DNA from: Fasciola hepatica
Taxonomy: Eukaryota; Platyhelminthes; Trematoda; Plagiorchiida; Fasciolidae
Assembly (NCBI GenBank): GCA_948099385.1
Contig: CANUEZ040000209.1
Location: 1,488,001-1,552,000 of the forward strand
Length of the DNA stretch: 64,000 bases
Direction: 5' to 3'
Shown: one piece after another, positions 1 through 13,700 of the stretch
Layout: the number at the start of each line of letters is the position of its first letter
How positions within the stretch are numbered: the stretch's first letter is position 1
Translations under genes and position numbers: made by a program
Notes under the pieces: generated by a model
What the model saw: only the letters and a program-made list of their open reading frames with translations
Told to the model about the DNA's origin: nothing
Databases searched by the model: none

Positions 1-3000
1 CCCAAATTGACTTCGGCTTTCGCTTTGGCTTTGAACGGTAACAACCAAATTCTCGCACACCGATCCAATCCTATGTTCCATCACTTCTCTATTTATGGGC
101 CTGAGTAAAACCAAGGCATTCCCTTATGAAAATTGCACACAGATTGCTCATAAAATGCAATAGAGCAGTAGCAGAGTAGATTTGTATAATATGATTCTCC
201 ATGCAGCTTGAACACTGAACTGACCATTGAAAATTATGGAAGCACTGTACAGCTGTTTGATCCGCAAAGGGAATCATGAGCATTGCACATGGACAGAGCC
301 CACACGGGGACACGAACAAGGGTTGGGGTGAACGAATGTCAGTCGAACACCCAAACCACAAGGCTATCCGATATGGGTCTGAACGCAATGTACAACATAT
401 ACAATACAGGATATAGCACAATCCCCAAATTGGCTTCGGCTTTCGCTTTCGCTTTGAACGGTAACAACCAAATTATCGCACACCGATCCAATCCTATGTT
501 CCATCACTTCTCTATTTATGGGCCTATGTAAAACCAAGGCATTCCTTTATGAAATATCCCCACACAGATTGCTCATGCAATGCAATAGAGCAGTAGCAGA
601 GTAGATTTGTATAATATGATTCTCCATGCAGCTTGAACACTGAACTGACCATTGAAAATGATGGAAGCACTGTACAGCGGTATGATCCGCTAAGAGAATC
701 ATGAGCATTGCACATGGACAGAGCCCACACGGGGACACGAACAAGGTTTGGGGTGAACGAATGTCAGTCGAACACCCAAACCACAAGGCTATCCGATATG
801 GGTCTCAAAGCTTTGTTCAACAGATACACTACATGATACAGCACAATCCCCAAATTGGCTTCGGCTTTCGCTTTCGCTTTGAACGGTAACAACCAAATTC
901 TCGCACACCGATCCAATCCTATGTGCCATCACTTCTCTATTTATGGGCCTAAGTAAAACCAAGGCATTCCCTTGTGAACAATGCACACAGATTGCTCATA
1001 CAATGCAATAGAGCAGTAGCAGAGTAGATTTGTATAATATGATTCTCCATGCAGCTTGAACACTGAACTGACCATTGAAAATGATGGAAGCACTGTACAG
1101 CTGTTTGATCCGCTAAGGGAATCATGAGCATTGTACATGGACAGAGCCCACACCGGGAACACGAACAAGGGTTGGGGTGAACGAATGTCAGTCGAACACC
1201 CAAACCACAAGGCTATCCGATATGGGTCTCATCGCTTTGTTCAACATATACAATACATGATATAGCACAATCCCCAAATTGGCTTCGGCTTTCGCTTTTG
1301 CTTTGAACGGTAACAACCAAATTCTCGCACACCGATCCAATCCTATGTTCCATCACTTCTCTATTTATGGGCCTAAGTAAAACCAAGGCAATCCCTTATG
1401 AACAATCCACACAGATTTCTCATAAAATGCAATAGAGCGGTAGCAGAGTAGATTTGTATAATATGATTCTCCATGCAGCTTGAACACTGAACTGACCATT
1501 GAAAATGATGAAAGCACTGTACAGCTGTTTGATTCGCAAAGGGAATCATGAGCATTGCACATGGACAGAGCCCACACCGGGAACACGAACAAGGGTTGAG
1601 GTGAGCGAATGTCAGTCGAACACCCAAACCACAGGACTATCCGATATGGGTCTGAAAGATTTGTTCAACATATACAATACATGATATAGCACAATCCCCA
1701 AAATGGCTTTGGCTTCAGTTATGTTTTGAACGGTAACAACCAAATTCTCGCACACCGATCCAATCCTATGTTCCATCACTTCTCTATTTATGGGCCTAAG
1801 TAAAACCAAGGCATTCCCTTATGAACAATCCACACAGATTGTTCATACAATGCAATAGAGCATTAGCAGAGTAGATTTGTATAATATGATTCTCCATGCA
1901 GCTTGAACACTGAACTGACCATTGAAAATGATGGAAGCACTGTACAGCTGTTTGATCCGCTAAGGGAATCATGAGCATTGCACATGGACAGAGCCCACAC
2001 GGGGACACGAACAAGGGTTGGGGTGAACGATTGTCAGTCGAACACCCAAAGCACAAGGCTATCCGATATGGGTCTCAACGCTTTGTTCAACATATACAAT
2101 ACATGATATAGCACAATCCCCAAATTGGCTTCGGCTTTCGCTTTGGCTTTGAACGGTAACAACCAAATTCTCGCACACCGATCCAATCCTATGTTCCATC
2201 ACTTCTCTATTTATGGGCCTAAGTAAAACCAAGGCATTCCCTTATGAACAATCCCCACACATATTGCTCATACAATGCAATAGAGCAGTAGCAGAGTAGA
2301 TTTGTATAATATGATTCTCCATGCAGCTTGAACACTGAACTGACCATTGAAAATGTTGGAAGCACTGTACAGCTGTTTGAACCGCTTAGAAAATCTTGAG
2401 AATTGCACATGGACAGAGCCCACACGGGGACACGAACAAGGGTTGGGGTGAACGAATGTCAGTCGAACACCCAAACCACAAGGCTATCCGATATGGGTCT
2501 CATCGCTTTGTTCAACATATACAATACATGATATAGCACAATCCCCAAATTGGCTTCGGCTTTCGCTTTCGCTTTGAACGGTAACAACCAAATTCTCGCA
2601 CACCGATCCAATCTTATGTTCCATCACATCTCTATTTATGGGCCTAAGTAAAACCAAGGCATTCCCTTATGAACAATCCACACAGATTGCTCATACAATG
2701 CAATAGAGCAGTAGCAGAGTAGATTTGTATAATATGATTCTCCATGCAGCTTGAACACTGAACTGACCATTGAAAATGATGGAAGCACTGTACAGCTGTT
2801 TGATCCGCTAAGGGAATCATGAGTATTGCACATGGACAGAGCCCACACGGGGACACGAACAAGGGTTGGGGTGAACGAATGTCAGTCGAACACCCAAACC
2901 ACAAGGCTATCCGATATGGGTCTGAACGCTTTGTTCAACATATACACTACATCATATAGCACAATCCCAAAATTAGCTTCGGCTTTCAATTTCGCTCTGA

Positions 3001-5626
3001 ACGGTAACAACCAAATTCTCGCCCACCGATCCAATCCTATGTTCCATCACTTCTCTATTTATGGGCCTTAGTAAAACCACGGCATTCACTTGTGAACAAT
3101 CCACACAGATTGCTCATACAATGCAATAGAGCAGTAGCAGAGTAGATTTGTATAATATGATTCTCCATGCAGCTTGAACACTGAACTGACCATTGAAAAT
3201 GATGGAAGCACTGTACAGCTGTTTGATCCGCTAAGGGAATCATGAGCATTGCACATGGACAGAGCCCACACGGGGACACGAACAACGGTTGGGGTGAACG
3301 ATTGTCAGTCGAACACCCAAACCACAAGGCTATCCGATATGGGTCTCAAAGCTTTGTTCAACATATACAATACATGATATAGCACAATCCCCAAATGGGC
3401 TTCGGCTTTCGCTTTCGCTTTGAACGGTAACAACCAAATACTCGCACACCGATCCAATCCTATGTTCCATCACTTCTCTATTTATGGGCCTAAGTAAAAC
3501 AAAGGCATTCCCTTATGATCAATCCACACACAGATTGCTCATACAATGCAATAGAGCAGTAGCAGTGTAGAGATTTGTATAATATGATTCTAGATGCAGC
3601 TTGAACACTGAACTGACCATTGAAAATGATGGAAGCACTGTACAGCTGTTTGATCCGCTAAAAGAATCATGAGCATTGCACATGGACAGAGCCAACACGG
3701 GGACACGAAAAGGGTTGGGGTGAACGATTGTCAGTCGAACACCCAAACCACAAGGCTATCCGTTATGGGTCTGAACGCTTTGTTCAACATATACAATACA
3801 TGATATAGCACAATCCCCTAATTAACATCGGCTTTCGCTTTCGCTTTGAACGGTAACAACCAAATTCTCGCACACCGATCCAATCCTATGTTCCATCACT
3901 TCTCTATTTATGGGCCTAAGTAAAACCAAGGCATTCCCTTATGAACAATCCCCACACAGATTGCTCATACAATGCAATAGAGCAGTAGCAGAGTAGATTT
4001 GTATAATATGATTCTCCTTGCAGCTTGAACACTGAACTGACCATTGAAAATGATGGAAGCACTGTGCATTTGTTTATCCGCTAAGGGAATCATGAGCATT
4101 GCACATGGACAGAGCCCACACGGGGACAGGAACAAGGGTTGGAGTGAACGAATGTCAGTCGAACACCCAAACCACAAGGCTATCCGATATCGGTCTGAAC
4201 GCTTTGTTCAACATATACAATACATGATATAGCACAATCCCCAAATTGGCTTCGGCTTTCGCTTTTGCTTTGAACGGTAACAACCAAATTCTCGCACACC
4301 GATCCAATCCTATGTTCCATCACTTCTCTATTTATGGGCCTAAGTAAAACCAAGGCATTCCCTTATGAACAATCCCCACACAGATTGCTCACACAATGCA
4401 ATAGAGCAGTAGCAGAGTAGATTTGTATAATATGATTCTCCATGCAGCTTGAACACTGAACTGACCATTGAAAATGATGGAAGCACTGTACAGCTGTTTG
4501 ATCCGCTAAAGGAATCATGAGCATTGCACATGGACAGAGCCCACACGGGGACACGAACAAGGGTTGGGGTGAACGATTGTCAGTCGAACACCCAAACCAC
4601 AAGGCTATCCGTTATGGGTCTGAACGCTTTGTTCACCATATACAATACATGATATGGCAAAATCCCCAAATTGGCTTCGGCTTTCGCTTTCGCTTTGAAC
4701 GGTAACAACCAAATTCTCGCACACCGATCCAATCCTATGTTCCATCACTTCTCTATTTATGGGCCTAAGTAAAACCAAGGCATTCCCCTATGAACAATCC
4801 CCACACAGATTGCTCATACAATGCAATAGAGCAGTAGCAGAGTAGATTTGTATAATATGATTCTCCTTGCAGCTTGAACACTGAACTGACCATTGAAAAT
4901 GATGGAAGCACTGTACAACTGTTTGATCCGCTAAGGGAATCATGAGCATTGCACATGGACAGAGCCCACACGGGGACACGAACAAGGGTTGGAGTGAACG
5001 AATGTCAGTCGAACACCCAAACCAAAAGGGTATCCGATATCGGTCTGAACGCTTTGTTCAACATATACAATACATGATATAGCACAATCCCCAAATGGGC
5101 TTCGGCTTTCGCTTTGGCTTTGAACGGTAACAACCAAATTCTCGCACACCGATGCAATCCTATGTTCCATCACTTCTCTATTTATGGGCCTAAGTAAAAC
5201 CAAGGCATTCCCTTATGAACAATCCACACAGATTGCTCATACAATGCAATAAAGCAGTAGCAGAGTATATTTGTATAATATGATTCTCCATGCAGCTTGA
5301 ACACTGAACTGACCATTGCAAATGATGGAAACACTGTACAGCTGTTTGATCCGCTAAGGGAATCATGAGCATTGCACATGGACAGAGCCCACACGGGGAT
5401 ACGAACAAGGGTTGGGGTGAACGAATGTCAGTCGAACACCCAAACCACAAGGCTATCCGATATGGGTCTGAACGCTTTGTTCAACATATACAATACATGA
5501 TATAGCACAATCCCAAAATTGGCTTCGGCTTTCGCTTTCGCTTTGAACGGTAACAACCAAATTCACGCACACCGATGCAATCCTATGTTCCATCACTTCT
5601 CTATTTATGGGCCTAAATAAAACCAA
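1..5626 (+). repeat. 424-bp satellite array, zone 1 (mixed units)
   Basis: Tandem monomers with unit marks (first G of GGCATT) at 115, 538, 963, 1387, 1810, 2233, 2658, 3081, 3504, 3930, 4354, 4779 and 5204; bases 1-114 are the end of a preceding unit. Each unit runs in the same order: a GGCATTCCCTTATGAACAATC start, a CACAG/ATTGCTCATACAATGC block, TAGATTTGTATAATATG, CAGCTTGAACACTGAACTG, the palindrome ACAGCTGT near offset 134, CATGGACAGAGCCCACAC near 173, GTCAGTCGAACACCC near 224, ATCCGATATGGG near 250, TACAATACATGATATAGC near 280, a TTCGCT-type hexamer stretch near 320-345, CTCGCACACCGATCC near 365 and TTTATGGGCCTAAGT near 400. No gene is supported here. The unit marked 3930 carries a GTGCATTTGTTTATCC variant otherwise seen only from 32.9 kb on. 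Confidence 0.97.
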
Positions 5627-8600
5627 GGCATTCCCTTGTGAACAATCCACACACAGATTGCTCATACAATGCAATAGAGCAGTAGCAATGTAGAGATTTG
5701 TATAATATGATTCTCCATGCAGCTTGAACACTGAACTGACCATTGAAAATGATGGAAGCACTGTACAGCTGTTTGATCCGCTAAGGGAATCATGAGCATT
5801 GCACATGGACAGAGCCCACACGGGGACACGAACAAGGGTTGGGGTGAACGATTGTCAGTCGAACACCCAAACCAAAAGGGTATCCGATATCGGTCTGAAC
5901 GCTTTGTTCAACATATACAATACATGATATAGCACAATCCCCAAATTAACTTCGGCTTTCGCTTTCGCTTTGAACGGTAACAACCAAATTCTCGCATACC
6001 GATCCAATCCTATGTTCCATCACTTCTGTATTTATGGGCCTAAGTAAAACCAAGGCATTCCCTTATGAACAATCCACACACAGATTGCTCATACAATGCA
6101 ATAGAGCAGTAGCAGTGTAGATTTGTATAATATGATTCTCCATGCAGCTTGAACACTGAACTGACCATTGAAAATGATGGAAGCACTGTACAGCTGTTTG
6201 ATCCGCTAAGGGAATCATGAGCATTGCACATGGACAGAGCCCATACGGGGACACGAACAAGGGTTGGGGTGAACGAATGTCAGTCGCACACCCAAATCAC
6301 AAGGCTATCCGATATCGGTCTCAACGCTTTGTTCAACATATACAATACATGATATAGCACAATCCCCAAATTGGCTTCGGCTTTCGCTTTCGCTTTGAAC
6401 GGTAACAACCAAATTCTCGCACACCGATCCAATCCTATGTTCCATCACTTCTCTATTTATGGGCCTAAGTAAAACCAAGGCATTCCCTTATGAACAATCC
6501 CCACACAGATTGCTCATACAATGCAATAGAGCAGTAGCAGAGTAGATTTGTATAATATGATTCTCCATGCAGCTTGAACACTGAACTGACCATTGAAAAT
6601 GATGGAAGCACTGTACAGCTGTTTGATCCGCTAAGGGAATCATGAGCATTGCACATGGACAGAGCCCACACGGGGATACGAACAAGGGTTGGGGTGAACG
6701 AATGTCAGTCGAACACCCAAACCACAAGGCTATCCGATATGGGTCTGAACGCTTTGTTCAACATATACAATACATGATATAGCACAATCCCAAAATTGGC
6801 TTCGGCTTTCGCTTTCGCTTTGAACGGTAACAACCAAATTCACGCACACCGATCCAATCCTATGTTCCATCACTTCTCTATTTATGGGCCTAAGTAAAAC
6901 CAAGGCATTCCCTTATGAACAATCCACACACAGATTGCTCATACAATGCAATAGAGCAGTAGCAGTGTAGATTTGTATAATATGATTCTCCATGCAGCTT
7001 GAACACTGAACTGACCATTGAAAATGATGGAAGCACTGTACAGCTGTTTGATCCGCTAAGGGAATCATGAGCATTGCACATGGACAGAGCCCACACGGGG
7101 ACACGAACAAGGGTTGGGGTGAACGATTGTCAGTCGAACACCCAAACCAAAAGGGTATCCGATATCGGTCTGAACGCTTTGTTCAACATATACAATACAT
7201 GATATAGCACAATCCCCAAATTAACTTCGGCTTTCGCTTTCGCTTTGAACGGTAACAACCAAATTCTCGCATACCGATCCAATCCTATGTTCCATCACTT
7301 CTGTATTTATGGGCCTAAGTAAAACCAAGGCATTCCCTTATGAACAATCCACACACAGATTGCTCATACAATGCAATAGAGCAGTAGCAGTGTAGATTTG
7401 TATAATATGATTCTCCATGCAGCTTGAACACTGAACTGACCATTGAAAATGATGGAAGCACTGTACAGCTGTTTGATCCGCAAAGGGAATCATGAGCATT
7501 GCACATGGACAGAGCCCACACGGGGATACGAACAAGGGTTGGGGTGAACGAATGTCAGTCGAACACCCAAACCACAAGGCTATCCGATATGGGTCTGAAC
7601 GCTTTGTTCAACATATACAATACATGATATAGCACAATCCCCAAATTGGCTTCGGCTTTCGCTTTCGCTTTGAACGGTAACAACCAAATTCACGCACACC
7701 GATCCAATCCTATGTTCCATCACTTCTCTATTTATGGGCCTAAATAAAACCAAGGCATTCCCTTATGAACAATCCACACACAGATTGCTCATACAATGCA
7801 ATAGAGCAGTAGCAGTGTAGAGATTTGTATAATATGATTCTCCATGCAGCTTGAACACTGAACTGACCATTGAAAATGATGGAAGCACTGTACAGCTGTT
7901 TGATCCGCTAAGGGAATCATGAGCATTGCACATGGACAGAGCCCACACGGGGACACGAACAAGGGTTGGGGTGAACGATTGTCAGTCGAACACCCAAACC
8001 ACAAGGCTATCCGATATGGGTCTGAACGCTTTGTTCAACATATACAATACATGATATAGCACAATCCCCAAATTAACTTCGGCTTTCGCTTTCGCTTTGA
8101 ACGGTAACAACCAAATTCTCGCATACCGATCCAATCCTATGTTCCATCACTTCTGTATTTATGGGCCTAAGTAAAACCAAGGCATTCCCGTATGAACAAT
8201 CCACACACAGATTGCTCATACAATGCAATAGAGCAGTAGCAGTGTAGATTTGTATAATATGATTCTCCATGCAGCTTGAACACTGAACTGACCATTGAAA
8301 ATGATGGAAGCACTGTACAGCTGTTTGATCCGCTAAGGGAATCATGAGCATTGCACATGGACAGAGCCCACACGGGGACACGAACAAGGGTTGGGGTGAA
8401 CGATTGTCAGTCGCACACCCAAATCACAAGCTATCCGATATCGGTCTCAACGCTTTTTTCAACATATACAATACATGATATAACACAATCCCCAAATTGG
8501 CTTCGGCTTTCGCTTTCGCTTTGAACGGTAACAACCAAATTCACGCACACCGATCCAATCCTATGTTCCATCACTTCTCTATTTATGGGCCTAAGTAAAA

Positions 8601-10730
8601 CCAAGGCATTCCCTTATGAACAATCCCCACACAGATTGCTCATACAACGCAATAGAGCAGTAGCAGAGTAGATTTGTATAATATGATTCTCCATGCAGCT
8701 TGAACACTGAACTGACCATTGAAAATGATGGAAGCACTGTACAGCTGTTTGATCCGCTAAGGGAATCATGAGCATTGCACATGGACAGAGCCCATACGGG
8801 GACACGAACAAGGGTTGGGGTGAACGATTGTTAATCGAACACCCAAGCCACAAGGCTATCCGATATGGGTCTGAACGCTTTGTTCAACATATACAATACA
8901 TGATATAACACAATCCCCAAATTGGCTTCGGCTTTCACTTTCGCTTTGAACGGTAACAACCAAATTCTCGCACACCGATCCAATCCTATGTTCCATCACT
9001 TCTGTATTTATGGGCCTAAATAAAACCAAGGCATTCCCTTATGAACAATCCACACACAGATTGCTCATACAATGCAATAGAGCAGTAGCAGTGTAGAGAT
9101 TTGTATAATATGATTCTCCATGCAGCTTGAACACTGAACTGACCATTGAAAATGATGGAAGCACTGTACAGCTGTTTGATCCGCTAAGGGAATCATGAGC
9201 ATTGCACATGGACAGAGCCCACACGGGGACACGAACAAGGGTTGGGGTGAACGATTGTCAGTCGAACACCCAAACCAAAAGGGTATCCGATATCGGTCTG
9301 AACGCTTTGTTCAACATATACAATACATGATATAGCACAATCCCCAAATTAACTTCGGCTTTCGCTTTCGCTTTGAACGGTAACAACCAAATTCTCGCAT
9401 ACCGATCCAATCCTATGTTCCATCACTTCTCTATTTATGGGCCTAAGTAAAACCAAGGCATTCCCTTGTGAACAATCCACACACAGATTGCTCATACAAT
9501 GCAATAGAGCAGTAGCAGTGTAGATTTGTATAATATGATTCTCCATGCAGCTTGAACACTGAACTGACCATTGAAAATGATGGAAGCACTGTACAGCTGT
9601 TTGATCCGCTAAGGGAATCATGAGCATTGCACATGGACAGAGCCCACACGGGGACACGAACAAGGGTTGGGGTGAACGATTGTCAGTCGCACACCCAAAT
9701 CACAAGCTATCCGATATCGGTCTCAACGCTTTTTTCAACATATACAATACATGATATAACACAATCCCCAAATTGGCTTCGGCTTTCGCTTTCGCTTTGA
9801 ACGGTAACAACCAAATTCTCGCACACCGATCCAATCCTATGTTCCATCACTTCTCTATTTATGGGCCTAAGTAAAACCAAGGCATTCCCTTATGAACAAT
9901 CCCCACACAGATTGCTCATACAATGCAATAGAGCAGTAGCAGAGTAGATTTGTATAATATGATTCTCCATGCAGCTTGAACACTGAACTGACCATTGAAA
10001 ATTATGGAAGCACTGTACAGCTGGTTGATTCGCTAAGGGAATCATGAGCATTGCACATGGACAGAGCCCACACGGGGACACGAACAAGGGTTGGGGTGAA
10101 CGATTGTTAATCGAACACCCAAGCCACAAGGCTATCCGATATGGGTCTGAACGCTTTGTTCAACATATACAATACATGATATAACACAATCCCCAAATTG
10201 GCTTCGGCTTTCACTTTCGCTTTGAACGGTAACAACCAAATTCTCGCACACCGATCCAATCCTATGTTCCATCACTTCTGTATTTATGGGCCAAAGTAAA
10301 ACCAAGGCATTCCCTTATGAACAATCCCCACACAGATTGCTCATACAATGCAATAGAGCAGTAGCAGTGTAGATTTGTATAATATGATTCTCCATGCAGC
10401 TTGAACACTGAACTGACCATTGAAAATGATGGAAGCACTGTACAGCTGTTTGATCCGCTAAGGGAATCATGAGCATTGCACATGGACAGAGCCCACACGG
10501 GGACAGGAACAAGGGTTGGGGTGAACGATTGTCAGTCGAACACCCAAACCACAAGGCTATCCGATATGGGTCTGAACGCTTTGTTCAACATATACAATAC
10601 ATGATATAGCACAATCCCCAAATCGGCTTCGGTTTTCGCTTTGGCTTCGAACGGTAACAACCAAATTCTCGCACACCGATCCAATCCTATGTTCCATCAC
10701 TTCTCTATTTATGGGCCTAAGTAAAACCAC
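5627..10730 (+). repeat. 424-bp satellite array, zone 2 (CACACACAG / GTAGAGATTT variants)
   Basis: Unit marks lie at 5627, 6054, 6479, 6904, 7329, 7754, 8181, 8605, 9030, 9457, 9881 and 10306. This zone is locally homogenised. Many units carry an extra CA (ATCCACACACAG), a GTGTAG in place of GAGTAG, and in those marked 5627, 7754 and 9030 an extra GA (GTAGAGATTT). These raise unit length to 425-427 bp. Only the satellite is present. Confidence 0.96.
7754..10305 (+). repeat. Trimer higher-order repeat, two copies of 1,276 bp
   Basis: The three units starting at 7754, 8181 and 8605 recur at 9030, 9457 and 9881, each displaced by 1,276 bp. Shared diagnostic changes are the GTAGAGATTT unit (7754/9030), the unit ending with CACAAGCTATCCGATATCGG and CTTTTTTCAACA (8181/9457), and the unit with GATTGTTAATCGAAC and CCAAGCCAC (8605/9881). 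Some sites differ between the copies, such as ATTATGG and GGTTGATTC at 10,000-10,030, so the duplication is not brand new. Confidence 0.85.
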
Positions 10731-13700
10731 GGCATTCCCTTATGAACAATCCCCACACAGATTGCTCATACAATGCAATAGAGCAGTAGCAGAGTAGATT
10801 TGTATAATATGATTCTCCATGCAGCTTGAACACTGAACTGACCATTGAAAATGATGGAAGCACTGTACAGCTGTTTGATCCGCTAAGGGAATCATGAGCA
10901 TTGCACATGGACAGAGCCCACACGGGGACACGAACAAGGGTTGGGGTGAACGATTGTCAGTCGCACACCCAAATCACAAGCTATCCGATATCGGCCTCAA
11001 CGCTTTGTTCAACATATACAATACATGATATAGCACAATCCCCAAATTGGCTTCGGCTTTCACTTTCGCTTTGAACGGTAACAACCAAATTCTCGCACAC
11101 CGATCCAATCCTATGTTCCATCACTTCTCTATTTATGGGCCAAAGTAAAACCAAGGCATTCCCTTATGAACAATCCACACAGATTGCTCATACAATGCAA
11201 TAGAGCAGTAGCAGAGTAGATTTGTATAATATGATTCTCCATGCAGCTTGAACACTGAACTGACCATTGAAAATTATGGAAGCACTGTACAGCTGTTTGA
11301 TCCGCTAAGGGAATCATGAGCAGTGCACATGGACAGAGCCCACACAGGGACACGAACAAGGGTTGGAGTGAACGAATGTCAGTCGAACACCCAAACCACA
11401 AGGCTATCCGATATGGGTCTCATCGCTTTGTTCAACATATACAATACATGATATAGCACAATCCCCAAATTGGCTTCGGCTTTCGCATTCGCTTTGAACG
11501 GTAACAACCAAATTCTCGCACACCGATCCAATCCTATGTTCCATCACTTCTCTATTTATGGGCCTAAATAAAACCAAGGCATTCCCTTATGAACAATCCA
11601 CACAGATTGCTCATACAATGCAATGGAGCAGTAGCAGAATAGGTTTGTATAATATGATTCTCCATGCAGCTTGAACACTGAACTGACCATTGAAAATGAT
11701 GGAAGCACTGTACAGCTGTTTGATCCGCTAAGGGAATCATGAGCATTGCACATGGACAGAGCCCACACGGGGACACGAACAAGGGTTGGGGTGAACGATT
11801 GTCAGTCGAACACCCAAACCACAAGGCTATCAGATATGGGTCTCATCGCTTTGTTCAACATATACAATACATGATATAGCACAATCCCCAAATTGGCTTC
11901 GGCTTTCGCTTTTGCTTTGAACGGTAACAACCAAATTCTCGCACACCGATCCAATCCTATGTTCCATCACTTCTCTATTTATGGGCCTAAGTAAAACCAA
12001 GGCATTCCCTTATGAACAATCCCCACACAGATTGCTCATACAATGCAATAGAGCAGTAGCAGAGTAGATTTGTATAATATGATTCTCCATGCAGCTTGAA
12101 CACTGAACTGACCATTGAAAATGATGGAAGCACTGTACAGCTGTTTGATCCGCTAAGGGAATCATGAGCATTGCACATGGACAGAGCCCACACGGGGACA
12201 CGAACAAGGGTTGGGGTGAACGAATGTCAGTCGAACACCCAAAGCACAAGGCTATCCGATATGGGTCTCAACGCTTTGTTCAACATATACAATACATGAT
12301 ATAGCACAATCCCCAAATTGGCTTCGGCTTTCGCTTTCGGTTTGAACGGTAACAACCAAATTCTCGCACAGCGATCCAATCCTATGTTCCATCACTTCTC
12401 TATTTATGGGCCAAAGTAAAACCAAGGCATTCCCTTATGAACAATCCCCACACAGATTGCTCATACAATGCAATAGAGCAGTAGCAGAGTAGATTTGTAT
12501 AATATGATTCTCCATGCAGCTTGAACACTGAACTGACCATTGAAAATGATGGAAGCACTGTACAGCTGTTTGATCCGCAAAGGGAATCATGAGCATTGCA
12601 CATGGACAGAGCCCACACGGGGACACGAACAAGGGTTGGGGTGAAATTATGCCAGTCGAACACCCAAACCACAAGGCTATCCGATATGGGTCTCAACGCT
12701 TTGTTCAACATATACAATACATGATATAGCACAATCCCCAAATTGGCTTCGGCTTTCGCTTTCGCATTGAACGGTAACAACCAAATTCTCGCACAGCGAT
12801 CCAATCCTATGTTCCATCACTTCTCTATTTATGGGCCAAAGTAAAACCAAGGCATTCCCTTATGAACAATCCACACAGATTGCTCATACAATGCAATAGA
12901 GCAGTAGCAGAGTAGATTTGTATAATATGATTCTCCATGCAGCTTGAACACTGAACTGACCATTGAAAATGATGGAAGCACTGTACAGCTGTTTGATCCG
13001 CAAAGGGAATCATGAGCATTGCACATGGACAGAGCCCACACGGGGACACGAACAAGGGTTGGGGTGAACGAATGTCAGTCGAACACCCAAACCACAAGGC
13101 TATCCGATATGGGTCTCAACGCTTTGTTCAACATATACAATACATGATATAGCACAATCCCCAAATTGGCTTCGGCTTTCGCTTTCGCTTTGAACGGTAA
13201 CAACCAAATTCTCGCACACCGATCCAATCCTATGTTCCATCACTTCTCTATTTATGGGCCTAAGTAAAACCGAGGCATTCCCTTATGAACAATCCCCACA
13301 CAGATTGCTCACACAATGCAATAGAGCAGTAGCAGAGTAGATTTGTATAATATGATTCTCCATGCAGCTTGAACACTGAACTGACCATTGAAAATGATGG
13401 AAGCACTGTACAGCTGGTTGATCCGCTAAGGGAATCATGAGCATTGCACATGGACAGAGCCCACACGGGGACACGAACAAGGGTTGGGGTGAAATTATGC
13501 CAGTCGAACACCCAAACCACAAGGCTATCCGATATGGGTCTGAACGCTTTGTTCAACATATACAATACATGATATAGCACAATCCCAAAATTCGCCTCAA
13601 CTTTCGCTTTGGCTTTGAACGGTAACAACCAAATTCTCGCACACCGACCCAATCCTATGTGCCATCACTTCTCTATTTATGGGCCTAATTAAACCAGAGA

